This document shows positions 1-6,781 of a DNA stretch of 25,164 bases, piece after piece; positions within the stretch are counted from its first letter, which is position 1, and each line of letters starts with the position of its first letter. The stretch comes from a virus. The stretch spans positions 1 to 25,164 of IMG/VR virus record IMGVR_UViG_3300048790_000171; one strand, 5' to 3'. Below the pieces are notes generated by a model. It did not search any database. It saw only the letters and a list, made by a program, of their open reading frames with translations, and was not told where the DNA came from. Both the position numbers and the translations under genes were made by a program.

Positions 1-90
1 CTACATTTCTTTTTGCCCTATAGGATAAATCTCACTCATGTCATAATCCTCTCAGCGACTTGTAAAAACTACTTATTAATACGGGCGCAA

Positions 91-112
91 GGGGCTAAGG
101 AGACTTAGCCCC
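91..112 (-). terminator. Hairpin at the end of the leftward early operon
   Basis: Bases 91-99 (GGGGCTAAG) and 104-112 (CTTAGCCCC) form a perfect 9-bp stem closed by a four-base loop, covering the stop codon of the gene ending at 95. No T-run follows on the leftward strand (the next bases are TTGCGCCCG), so this is a transcript-end or stability hairpin rather than a textbook intrinsic terminator. Confidence 0.4.
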
Positions 113-337
113 GATTTCTCTTCCAGTAATTGAAATAAAAAGTTCTTTGAGCATTTTCTCGCTCTGTTCATCTTTATAAATAGCAATAGTAAATTTCTGC
201 GAAAGAAAATCTACCACATGTTGCTCGGTGATCCCAGTAAAATGTAAACCACGAATGCCTGGCTTAACTGCCTGGATAAACCATTCATTTGCCGCATTTT
301 TAATTGCTTCACCTAAACTACGAGGGGTGTCGTTCAT
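95..337 (-). CDS. Small phage protein of unknown function (80 aa)
   Basis: An 80-residue protein that I do not recognise. It has a mixed polar/hydrophobic composition, no signal peptide, no membrane span and no cysteine pair, so it is probably a small soluble cytoplasmic protein. The ATG start is supported by AAGGAG about nine bases upstream, inside the end of the preceding gene. Its start overlaps the stop of that gene by four bases (ATGA), which suggests translational coupling and one leftward transcript. The stop codon lies inside a perfect 9-bp hairpin at 91-112. It is the last clear gene of the leftward early operon in this window. Confidence 0.7.
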   Translation of the reverse strand: MNDTPRSLGEAIKNAANEWFIQAVKPGIRGLHFTGITEQHVVDFLSQKFTIAIYKDEQSEKMLKELFISITGREIGAKSP

Positions 338-573
338 ATTTCAAATCTCCTTAAGTCATATGCACCTTCGCTAATCCCATCTTCGATGATTTTAATTTGT
401 TGAAAGTAAAAAAATGTACGAGCTGCCCATCTGCCATAATTAGCAATCATGTTGGAGTCGTAGCTTGATAATTTAAAAGAAGAGCAGCCTGTATCAAAAG
501 CAAAAGGCAATTTGATGATTGTGCCATCTTGATTTTCGTAGGTGTAAACCACTACGTGCATTTGCTTTGTCAT
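334..573 (-). CDS. Small phage protein of unknown function (79 aa)
   Basis: A 79-residue protein with no family I recognise. The N-terminal half alternates hydrophobic and polar residues (VVVYTY, KLPFAF) as in a beta sheet, and the C-terminal half has an aromatic run (TFFYFQQI). No zinc motif or membrane span is seen. The start is uncertain. The ATG at 573 has AAGG almost touching it, while an in-frame ATG four codons later (561) has the same AAGG at a workable distance. It overlaps the next gene by ATGA at 334-337, so the two are probably coupled. Confidence 0.65.
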   Translation of the reverse strand: MTKQMHVVVYTYENQDGTIIKLPFAFDTGCSSFKLSSYDSNMIANYGRWAARTFFYFQQIKIIEDGISEGAYDLRRFEI

Positions 574-604
574 ACCTTAATAGTATAACAACGTATAACT
601 TATG

Positions 605-988
605 TCAATAGGCGTCACAAAAGGATTTTTTCTTCCTCTTAGCTTTTAATGCAGCACGTTCTTCTTTGGTCTTTTGCTTGTGGCACTCATGGCACCAACC
701 TTGCAATAACTTAGACGGGCGGAACATACGCTCGATGAACCCAGAATCAACCTCGCCCACCGCTTCGATGTGATCGATTTTAAGGGCCGGGGTGGGCTTA
801 TGGCAGCGTTCGCAGATTGGGAAGCCATCTGGCCCTGTACAACGCTTCACAACGAGGCTACGGGCGTAGGAGCGATGCCATACAAGGCGTAAAGCCGACC
901 TGATCTTTTTTATCTCGTGGGGGCCAAGGCCGTCTGTTTTGGCGAGTTTCGCTTTTCGAGGCACTTTGGGTTTCTCCAATACTTCCAA
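605..988 (-). CDS. HNH-type endonuclease-like protein
   Basis: The protein has the zinc framework and core of an HNH endonuclease. CERC lies at residues 59-62, then IDHIEAVG with D72-H73, then WCHECH at 98-103 followed by a basic tail. In the family the DH pair binds metal and polarises water, and the two Cys pairs hold a structural zinc. The Asn usual before the second Cys pair is not obvious (LLQGWC), so activity is uncertain. At 127 residues it has room for one HNH fold and little else. A role in packaging, recombination or homing cannot be told apart here. The frame opens at TTG 988 with GGGGAT upstream; a GTG at 964 preceded by GGAG is a good alternative and would shorten the 79-bp overlap with the upstream 2H gene. 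Confidence 0.7.
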   Translation of the reverse strand: MEVLEKPKVPRKAKLAKTDGLGPHEIKKIRSALRLVWHRSYARSLVVKRCTGPDGFPICERCHKPTPALKIDHIEAVGEVDSGFIERMFRPSKLLQGWCHECHKQKTKEERAALKAKRKKKSFCDAY

Positions 989-1404
989 ATTTTATCCCCA
1001 GACATTAGCGCGTAGCATAAAAACGTCCCCATGATCGTGTCACCATCTTTGACCTGATCACTCTTCAAACCCTTAAGCGTAATGTGTGGCGTGAATTCGA
1101 AATCAGCATCATCCGCTCGAAACTGAACAAGCATTTCTCTTAGGTCTAAAAAGAAATTGTTCGTATGGATAAACGATTTCAAAACCACTTCGTCACCAAA
1201 CATATCTTTTTGATTAAAGATGGCGAGCGGAAATATTTTGGGCTGTTCAAAATAGTTTGAACAAATATTGTCCACCTCTTTCAATTGGCCGACGTTGAGT
1301 GCACCAAGAAATTTATGCGTGCAATGAAACAACACCACTCGCCGCTTGTCTCTTCGGTCACCCATCACAATCACAAAACCCGTATAAAACTTTTCATTCT
1401 CCAT
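910..1404 (-). CDS. 2H phosphoesterase superfamily protein (LigT/CPDase-like)
   Basis: Two H-x-T signatures mark this as a 2H phosphoesterase. FHCTHKFLG puts H27 and T29 (numbered from the ATG at 1404) in the pattern of the LigT-type HxTxxFLG motif, and TPHITLKG puts H107 and T109 about 80 residues later. Both catalytic dyads are intact and the length (164 aa) fits the family. Known members open 2',3'-cyclic phosphates, ligate or cleave 2'-5' RNA bonds, or in phages (Acb1, T4-type enzymes) destroy the cyclic-oligonucleotide signals of defence systems. Which of these applies cannot be read from sequence. Starts at TTG 1428, ATG 1413 and ATG 1404 are in frame; 1404 has GGAT nine bases upstream. 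It overlaps the upstream gene by 11 bp and the HNH gene by up to 79 bp. Confidence 0.72.
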   Translation of the reverse strand: MENEKFYTGFVIVMGDRRDKRRVVLFHCTHKFLGALNVGQLKEVDNICSNYFEQPKIFPLAIFNQKDMFGDEVVLKSFIHTNNFFLDLREMLVQFRADDADFEFTPHITLKGLKSDQVKDGDTIMGTFLCYALMSGDKIWKYWRNPKCLEKRNSPKQTALAPTR

Positions 1405-1597
1405 TTTCTTCATCCAAACACATATCAACTAAACTCTCTGCATCCACAACTGCTTCAATCATTACTTCTTCAATACCGACACCTTCGCTTTTACCTTTCA
1501 AACTATTCAATCGCATTTCCATATCCTGCAAATAAATCCCAATTGCGGCTTGAACTACTAATTTTTGTCTTTCTGTCGGTTCTTTCAGTTTTTTCAT
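1394..1597 (-). CDS. Small acidic helical protein of unknown function (67 aa)
   Basis: A 67-residue protein predicted to be almost wholly helical, with a basic N-terminus (MKKLKE) and a strongly acidic C-terminus (MCLDEENGE). No recognised motif. The ATG is preceded by AAAGGAAAAGA, a clear ribosome binding site. Its end overlaps the start region of the 2H phosphoesterase gene, so the two are probably translated from one message. It may be an accessory factor, but nothing in the sequence shows its function. Confidence 0.65.
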   Translation of the reverse strand: MKKLKEPTERQKLVVQAAIGIYLQDMEMRLNSLKGKSEGVGIEEVMIEAVVDAESLVDMCLDEENGE

Positions 1598-1871
1598 CTT
1601 TTCTTTTCCTTTTGTTGTTTTTACCTAGTCCCACCCCTTTCGCCCCTTCCGCCCCTTTTTTCCTATACACCTACGCGTGGGTGTACGCGGGTGTGTATAC
1701 GTGTGCGTCTGTTCTCCTATTTCATAGGTATTATCCTTGTTATAAGAAAAAGGGGTGTAAGAGGTGTAAGTGAATAAAAATCAGCAAAAACTAATCGCGT
1801 TTTGGTGTTTTGTACCCACACCCCTCCTATACAAAAAAGGGGCGTGGGAGGGGTGTAGAGGGGCGTGGATT
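1598..1871. repeat. Gene-free gap with GGTGTA repeats and palindromes
   Basis: About 270 bp without a convincing gene. It holds GGTGTA at 1680-1685, 1754-1759, 1763-1768 and 1852-1857, and its complement TACACC at 1666-1671. Bases 1666-1685 form a near-perfect 20-bp palindrome with ACGCGT at its centre. Bases 1818-1827 and 1847-1856 are perfect 10-bp inverted repeats (ACACCCCTCC/GGAGGGGTGT) around a 19-base loop. The sequence is pyrimidine-rich on the plus strand up to about 1665. It follows the 3' end of the primase-helicase gene, so an iteron-like origin or a regulatory site is possible. The hairpin could also end the primase message. Function not shown. Confidence 0.45.
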
Positions 1872-4001
1872 TCACTTTTTCACCCAACATTTGCCCCGAA
1901 CGCCATCAATCACTCTATCTGCCTTTACGAAACCTAACCGTCTCATTATCTTCCCAATGCGAAATTTGTCGCTCATAGAGGGGTGGGAATTGCCTAAAGA
2001 GGTGTGAATGGAGCGGAAAATCTCAGTAGTTAAAAAAGGTGTTTTATTGACCAAAACATACTTTTTTATCATCATTTCCCATTCATCCACTTCAAATCGT
2101 TTTTCCTGTTCATTTTTGGCAAGAGATTCGATATCTTTTGTGAGATATAAATCCTCCCCTAATTCATACCGCAGAAACGCTTCAGCCCAGAGCTGATCAC
2201 GATTGGTGGTAAGCCATTCACGATTAGCCTCACCCACCTTTATTGGCCAATAACGACGGTTGCCTGTTTCATCATTTAGATATTCTGAAGCGTTTGTGGA
2301 CCCAATGAAAATTGATTGGCGTGGGTAGTCTTCGCTGCGTCTGCCATATGACATGCGCACGCGGTCTACTTGGCGCGAAAAAAAACTTTTAATAAATTCA
2401 TTTTCTTTTCCTCTAACCGCAGCAAGCTCACCTAGTTCCACAATCCATTTACCCGTCATCTGGTCAACTACGTCTTTGTTATGAATGTCCCCCAGACCAT
2501 CAGTGAACCAAGGCTGTGAAGCAAGTATACCGAGCGACATAGACTTTCCTTCGCCCTGGTTACCTTCCAAGATAAGCACATGGTCAAACTTGCATCCTGG
2601 GTTCATGACACGAGACACCGCAGCCACCAACACCTTACGACCTATCGCATTTAAATAATTTGGGTTACCAGACGCTTGAAACGCCTGTTTAAGCCAAGAA
2701 TCTAATCTAGGTACTTCATCCCAAACTAAGCCTTGCAAATACTGTCTGACAGGGTGTGAGGCATATTTGCGAGCCACATAGGCGTGTGCTTTAAAGCAAA
2801 GATCTTGTGATGGCTCAAATCGATAATGACACGCGATATAATACATTAGGTTTAGATCGTGATGGTCTGAGATTTCCTGCCCCTTCTTTCCACCATAGGG
2901 TGTGTCTTTTAAGAAATAGGCACGCATCGAGAATTCATTGAAGCCAACAAGCCCCCCACCCATAAAATGCTCAAGGACGTGAACTACGTTTCTTAGTGTG
3001 TTTTTTGGCTGATTACCCTTACCGATATCTGGTAGGACTTTTGTTGCAATCTCATTCAATTCACCCTCCAGTGTCTCCACCTCTTTAGTGTGTAGCGGCT
3101 CTTTCTTACCTGGGGGGTTATCAAACCTCCTCATGATGTCCGTGTTGTAACGCGCCTTATCCAATGCATACTGCCTTAGCCAATCGATCGCACCACGCTT
3201 GTCACCTCGGCGCGCGTAAGCAGCCTCACTGATGCCGTGGTTCTCGTCTGCAAGTACTGAGAGGATCTCGTCATCCGTCAACCCAGCACGACACAAGGAC
3301 ATCGCGCATGACAATATTGCCTCAGAGCGCTCGCCTTGGGGGGCACCCTCTCGAATGAGATCAATAGTCTGAGACGGCACTGATGTCTTTTCAAGATCGA
3401 CATCCACTACCCTAAATGGGGTATGCTCTACCCTATTTAGGGTATGTTCCAAACCAGCCACAGCTTCACGTTTTGTGGTAGTTAATTTACTCACATCAAA
3501 TAACGGCGCCTTAGCTACATCAATGCCCCCCACCCATTGGTACCTAAAACCGGTATCCGGATGAATCGATGGCGGCAGCACCATTTGGCGCCCTGTTGAA
3601 TAGATGCATATCTCCCACCCCTGCTCTTTAGCGACAGTCACCATCTTAAATGGTGCCGATGTGACGCAGTACAGATGCCGTGACCCATTGCCGGAACCGG
3701 AACGCACCTCAGGGAATTTAAGTGTGCCTACAAGCTCTCCGAGCCTGGCTAATGTTATTTTCCTGCACGCGGGATCTTTTATGTCGACATCGATGCACGC
3801 AAGATAGTTAGTCCCAATCTTTGAGGCTTCACCGAGTCTGACACCTAAATTATAATTTTTTTCAAAACTATCTCGAAGCTCATCCCAATGTTTCCGCTTG
3901 CCAGATGTCCACTTATTTTCTAATGGCGCTTTGGATTTTGGTTTTAAATAATGCAGAGCAAGACCCTGCTCGTATAACGCGCGAACGTCTCCTAATTTCA
4001 T
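1872..4001 (-). CDS. Primase-polymerase / VirE-type helicase
   Basis: A 709-residue replication protein that should make primers and unwind DNA at the fork. The N-terminal prim-pol (AEP) domain spans about residues 1-170 and shows the metal-binding D71-V-D73, a conserved H109 in GSRHLY, and the PPS...Y.W element at 143-156. Residues about 217-283 look like a PriCT-type primase C-terminal segment. The rest is a virulence-associated-E (PF05272) superfamily 3-type ATPase: Walker A GNQGEGKS at 480-487, Walker B WIVELGEL at 519-526, sensor GSTN at 567-570, and a conserved TGNRRYWP at 579-586. A winged-helix-like tail follows. The ATG has AAGGAA eight bases upstream and overlaps the stop of the regulator gene (ATGA), so it is the second gene of the leftward operon. 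Residues 184-197 contain a small tandem repeat. Confidence 0.93.
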   Translation of the reverse strand: MKLGDVRALYEQGLALHYLKPKSKAPLENKWTSGKRKHWDELRDSFEKNYNLGVRLGEASKIGTNYLACIDVDIKDPACRKITLARLGELVGTLKFPEVRSGSGNGSRHLYCVTSAPFKMVTVAKEQGWEICIYSTGRQMVLPPSIHPDTGFRYQWVGGIDVAKAPLFDVSKLTTTKREAVAGLEHTLNRVEHTPFRVVDVDLEKTSVPSQTIDLIREGAPQGERSEAILSCAMSLCRAGLTDDEILSVLADENHGISEAAYARRGDKRGAIDWLRQYALDKARYNTDIMRRFDNPPGKKEPLHTKEVETLEGELNEIATKVLPDIGKGNQPKNTLRNVVHVLEHFMGGGLVGFNEFSMRAYFLKDTPYGGKKGQEISDHHDLNLMYYIACHYRFEPSQDLCFKAHAYVARKYASHPVRQYLQGLVWDEVPRLDSWLKQAFQASGNPNYLNAIGRKVLVAAVSRVMNPGCKFDHVLILEGNQGEGKSMSLGILASQPWFTDGLGDIHNKDVVDQMTGKWIVELGELAAVRGKENEFIKSFFSRQVDRVRMSYGRRSEDYPRQSIFIGSTNASEYLNDETGNRRYWPIKVGEANREWLTTNRDQLWAEAFLRYELGEDLYLTKDIESLAKNEQEKRFEVDEWEMMIKKYVLVNKTPFLTTEIFRSIHTSLGNSHPSMSDKFRIGKIMRRLGFVKADRVIDGVRGKCWVKK
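3408..3449 (-). repeat. 21-bp tandem duplication inside the primase-helicase gene
   Basis: Two adjacent 21-bp units (3408-3428 and 3429-3449) match at 17 of 21 positions. The copy at 3429-3449 contains palindromic arms ACCCTA/TAGGGT. On the coding strand each unit encodes seven residues of the form EHT-x-x-RV, in the linker between the prim-pol and PriCT-like segments. It keeps the frame. Confidence 0.6.
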
Positions 4002-4249
4002 TGTTCGTTCCTTGAATATCCCAGTTCAGATTTTTTTAAGTAGCCCGCTAAAATAAATAATTCGGTGATTGAAATATTTAAAATCTGTGAAAGCACTCGA
4101 AGTTTCATCGGATGCGGTGATCGATCGATCCCCCGCTCAAGTAGGCTCACGTAGGGATTTGAGATTTTTCCTTTCGATAAATTCTCAACATCACGAAGCG
4201 TGAGATTTTTTTTAATTCGAGCTCTTCTAAGTCTTGTCGATAGTTCCAT
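3998..4249 (-). CDS. XRE-family helix-turn-helix regulator
   Basis: A small DNA-binding regulator of the Cro/CI (XRE) type. The helix-turn-helix covers roughly residues 6-40: RRARIKKNLTLRDVENLS gives helices 1-2, and NPYVSLLERG is a typical recognition-helix end. The remaining helices carry LSQILNISITELFILAG, also typical of the family. The frame is open from an ATG at 4285, but that codon has no ribosome site, whereas ATG 4249 is preceded by AAAAGG, giving 83 residues. It heads the leftward primase operon and its stop overlaps the primase start. A 28-bp inverted repeat over its own promoter (4293-4320) is the obvious place for autorepression. As the only regulator seen, it may also act on the divergent rightward operon. 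Confidence 0.85.
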   Translation of the reverse strand: MELSTRLRRARIKKNLTLRDVENLSKGKISNPYVSLLERGIDRSPHPMKLRVLSQILNISITELFILAGYLKKSELGYSRNEQ

Positions 4250-4292
4250 GACGCGCCTTTTCGTTTTTTGATTATTATGGGGCATAGTGCCA

Positions 4293-4320
4293 CACGTTTA
4301 TTTAATCTATTAATAACGTG
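4293..4320. promoter_or_regulatory. Inverted-repeat operator candidate over the leftward promoter
   Basis: CACGTT at 4293-4298 and AACGTG at 4315-4320 are a perfect 6-bp inverted pair, extended by imperfect AT-rich arms. The repeat covers the -10 element and expected start site of the leftward promoter. This is the expected position for binding by the dimeric XRE-type regulator encoded just downstream. Binding is inferred. Confidence 0.45.
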
Positions 4321-4338
4321 CTAATTTTTTTAAGTAAA
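4310..4338 (-). promoter_or_regulatory. Leftward sigma70-type promoter for the regulator/primase operon
   Basis: Reading leftward, TTTACT (4338-4333) is followed after exactly 17 bases by TATTAA (4315-4310). Both are reasonable -35 and -10 matches, with an A-rich spacer. A start near 4303 would give a leader of about 50 bases before ATG 4249. No other promoter-like pair is as good in this gap. Confidence 0.5.
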
Positions 4339-4343
4339 GGCAC

Positions 4344-4388
4344 GGGGCAAAAATTAATTTGACAAGGATAGCTTGCCCCATTTAGCTT
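4344..4388 (+). promoter_or_regulatory. Rightward promoter candidate with GGGGCAA/TTGCCCC repeat
   Basis: A consensus -35 TTGACA lies at 4359-4364. The best -10 is TAGCTT at 4383-4388 after an 18-base spacer, which matches only at the first, second and last positions. The 7-bp inverted repeat GGGGCAA (4344-4350) and TTGCCCC (4373-4379) brackets the -35 and could be an operator. An A/T-only stretch with a run of ten A at about 4422-4431 follows before the SNF2 gene. Confidence 0.35.
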
Positions 4389-4456
4389 CACTCGTACAAG
4401 TCATGAGCAAATTATTTTTCTAAAAAAAAAATTTTTATTTTCAAGCCACGAGCGAC

Positions 4457-5959
4457 TTGCAGTACCAAACGGCGCTCGATGCGGGCTTTGTGATTCGTAG
4501 CAAAGGAGAATGCTTACAAACAAAGAAGGCCATGAAGGCCCAACGACTCAGGCGGTTTGCGGATCAAAGTGCAGAAAGAGAATTAAAAAAATATTTCATC
4601 ACAGATTATGCGCCGCCTGAGTTTATTAAATACCCAAAAACTCTCACACCAAAATCTTTTCAATTAGAATCCGCTCGCCATGCACTTACAAGAACACCAG
4701 CGTACATCGCCGATGAAGCAGGCTGTGGTAAAACCATCACCTCAGCTCTATGCATGAACACTGTATTTGGATTCACTCTCGTCATCTGCCCCCCATTTCT
4801 AAAATACAATTGGGCAAAAGAGATTGAGAAATGGAGCACACACGGGGCCACCATTGGTGTTGTGGAGGACGGCAAGACGAACGTAAAAGGGATGAATCAC
4901 CTTATCATTATATGTCCCGATTCTCTGCTGACTAATAAAGCCATCCACGCTGCTTTATTAACTAAGCGCTTTACTTGGCTTTTTGTCGATGAAGCACACC
5001 GGTATAAAACAGCAAATGCGCAGCGGACAAAAGCTCTTTTAGGAGATGAGAAACATGTCGGGATTTCAGGGCAGGCAGAGCGTGTCGTTTTATTGTCAGG
5101 AACACCCATCCCGAATGGACGACCAATCGAGCTGTATCCTTTGCTATCTAAGCTTGCTCCTGAATCGTACGGGCACCTCGATTACCTATCATTTGGAAAA
5201 CAATATTGTGCGGGAAAACAAGTGGTTCGATATGAGGGACGGCGAGCGATTAGGAATTGGGATTTCAGCGGTCGGTCGCATCTTAAAGAGCTCAGAGATA
5301 AATTACGAAATAAATTGATGATACGGCATTTAAAAAAAGATGTCTTAAAAGAGCTTGGGCCAAAGACCAGACAGATAATATTTTTAGACACACCAAAAAA
5401 GATTGAGACATATGAACGAACAAACTTACGAGATGTTGGAATTGATAGATTTATCGGTGAGGATCAAAACCTCGGAGATATTGCTAAATATAGACGGTTG
5501 GTGGGCAAGGAGAAAATTATCCCTTCTTCTTTATTTATACGAGAACACCTTGAGTCTACGAATCAAAAATTGGTCGTATTCGCTCATCACGTTGATGTGG
5601 TTGAAACTCTCACTCGGTTATTAAAGGACTTCAACCCGCTCATGGTTCGCGGTGGTTTGAGTGCAAAAGAAAAATCAGCTCGTGTGTCGGAATTCCAAAC
5701 CAATAAAAAATGCCGCGTGGTCATTGGCAACATGGATGCGATGGGTGTTGGGAACACCCTGACTAAAGCCCCGACCGTCATTGTAGTTGAACCATCTTGG
5801 GTGCCTGGTGTGAACGAACAGGCTGAGGACCGTGTACACCGCATGACACAAGAGCAGAATGTATATATCAAATATTTAGTTTTAAGAGGGTCAATGGATG
5901 AGCGTGTGCTCATGGCCGTCTTAGATAAACAACGCGCCATCGATCAGGTGATGGACTAA
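4457..5959 (+). CDS. SNF2-type DEAH helicase/ATPase
   Basis: A superfamily 2 ATPase of the SNF2 type, about 500 residues and so a compact phage form. Motifs in order are Walker A DEAGCGKT (86-93), PPFLKYNW (112-119, motif Ia region), DEAH at 178-181, SGTP at 214-217, then a C-terminal helicase lobe with VVFAHHVDVV and the motif VI block EQAEDRVHRMTQ. Such proteins are standard members of phage replication modules beside DUF2800, DUF2815 and PolA. They probably remodel DNA or protein-DNA complexes at forks. The start is unclear. TTG 4457 is the first start codon after an in-frame stop at 4421, and GTG 4490 and ATG 4532 are alternatives. None has a strong ribosome site, and the DEAD-box core begins only around residue 60. 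First gene of the rightward operon. Confidence 0.92.
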   Translation: MQYQTALDAGFVIRSKGECLQTKKAMKAQRLRRFADQSAERELKKYFITDYAPPEFIKYPKTLTPKSFQLESARHALTRTPAYIADEAGCGKTITSALCMNTVFGFTLVICPPFLKYNWAKEIEKWSTHGATIGVVEDGKTNVKGMNHLIIICPDSLLTNKAIHAALLTKRFTWLFVDEAHRYKTANAQRTKALLGDEKHVGISGQAERVVLLSGTPIPNGRPIELYPLLSKLAPESYGHLDYLSFGKQYCAGKQVVRYEGRRAIRNWDFSGRSHLKELRDKLRNKLMIRHLKKDVLKELGPKTRQIIFLDTPKKIETYERTNLRDVGIDRFIGEDQNLGDIAKYRRLVGKEKIIPSSLFIREHLESTNQKLVVFAHHVDVVETLTRLLKDFNPLMVRGGLSAKEKSARVSEFQTNKKCRVVIGNMDAMGVGNTLTKAPTVIVVEPSWVPGVNEQAEDRVHRMTQEQNVYIKYLVLRGSMDERVLMAVLDKQRAIDQVMD

Positions 5960-5976
5960 TCAAAGGAGAAAACAAG

Positions 5977-6375
5977 ATGACAACACAAGCAGTTACTCAT
6001 GTAATTACAATTCACAATCCAACTGTAGGGCAATTAGATGCAATCACAAAGATCTTAGGTGCCACTCAAGATACTGGATCCGCTACCACGGTTCGCACCC
6101 GCAAGACCACCGCTCCTACTCCCACAGTGTCTGATGATGAGGACGAGGATTTTGGAAAGGCTGCTATGTCCAAAGACGACATTGAAGAAGAAAATACGGT
6201 TGATTGGGACGATCTTAAGATGGCTATCAACACTTACGGAGAGGTGAAACCTGAAGCGATGAAAGCTATTCTTTTAAGCTTCAATGTAAAGAACACCAAA
6301 GAGCTTCAAACAGTGCCAAATAAATGGGGCGCAGTTTACGCAAAAGTGTTGTCTAAAATCAAATCATCGAAATGA
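5977..6375 (+). CDS. Phage protein with acidic linker, function unknown (132 aa)
   Basis: A 132-residue protein that starts 18 bases after the helicase stop with a strong AAAGGAG site. Three parts can be seen: a short N-terminal beta-like segment (HVITIHNPT), a Thr/Pro-rich then very acidic linker (residues about 40-75, including SDDEDEDFG), and a C-terminal helical module of about 55 residues (MAINTYGEVKPEAMKAILLS, then KWGAVYAKVL). The layout resembles a small adaptor with a flexible tether. The position right after the SNF2 gene suggests a replication-associated role, which is inference. Confidence 0.8.
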   Translation: MTTQAVTHVITIHNPTVGQLDAITKILGATQDTGSATTVRTRKTTAPTPTVSDDEDEDFGKAAMSKDDIEEENTVDWDDLKMAINTYGEVKPEAMKAILLSFNVKNTKELQTVPNKWGAVYAKVLSKIKSSK

Positions 6376-6435
6376 AAGAATGAGACACCAGGTAGCGGAA
6401 CAAATTATTCTTGGTTTGGACCGATCTAGTGTCAC

Positions 6436-6472
6436 GGAGAGCCCAAGTCACATGCAAGGGCTTGGGCTCTCC
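6436..6472 (+). promoter_or_regulatory. 12-bp perfect hairpin around a start codon
   Basis: GGAGAGCCCAAG (6436-6447) and CTTGGGCTCTCC (6461-6472) form a perfect 12-bp stem with a 13-base loop. The loop contains an in-frame ATG (6452), and the left arm begins with GGAG, the only plausible ribosome site nearby. No T-run follows, so it is not a standard terminator. If folded, it would hide the ribosome site of the zinc-finger gene and act as a translational switch; this is inferred from position only. Confidence 0.5.
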
Positions 6473-6748
6473 TCTCCTTACGAGATGTATTGGGATTGCA
6501 GGCAGTGTGGATATCGAAACAAAATCTATTGGCTCATCTGTTATGGATGTCAGCGGCCAAAACCAAAGGAAGCAGAAAGGGAATATTTCATGCCGAAGTG
6601 GGCGGTTTATAACGGGGAAGAAGAGATTGCAATTGTTCATGCTGATTCTGAAGTGGCAGCTCTATTACTTGTGCGCGCTGATGGAAGAACGTGTGAGCAC
6701 GCTGTTGAAATATCAGAGAGCGATTACGTGGAGCATGAATCAAGATGA
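6452..6748 (+). CDS. Protein with RanBP2-type zinc finger
   Basis: Near the N-terminus is YWDCRQCGYRNKIYWLICYG followed by Cys. This fits W-x-C-x2-C-x3-N-x6-C-x2-C exactly, the signature of RanBP2-type zinc fingers, which bind single-stranded RNA or ubiquitin in eukaryotes. About 50 more residues form a small domain with a strand pair (AVYNGEEEIAIVHA) and a helix (SEVAALLLVRA), common in small phage proteins. The reading frame is open from an ATG at 6380, which has no good ribosome site. ATG 6452 has GGAG upstream, but that site lies in a hairpin stem. The finger begins about 11 residues after Met 6452. Nucleic-acid binding is the likely activity given the neighbours; the target is unknown. 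Confidence 0.7.
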   Translation: MQGLGLSSPYEMYWDCRQCGYRNKIYWLICYGCQRPKPKEAEREYFMPKWAVYNGEEEIAIVHADSEVAALLLVRADGRTCEHAVEISESDYVEHESR

Positions 6749-6781
6749 CAGTTGTAACAGGCGAGGAGAAAGGAATTAAGC

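Noticed and set aside
1-39. 12-codon leftward frame (MSEIYPIGQKEM) with AGAGGA upstream
   Set aside because: Too short to support as a gene; it could be a chance frame although the ribosome site is reasonable.
1285-1777. Forward-strand open frames over the left operon
   Set aside because: They oppose well-supported leftward genes and their products are Ser/Phe/Leu-rich shadows.
5587-5940. Reverse-strand frame inside the SNF2 gene
   Set aside because: It lies wholly within a gene with clear helicase motifs and has no ribosome site.
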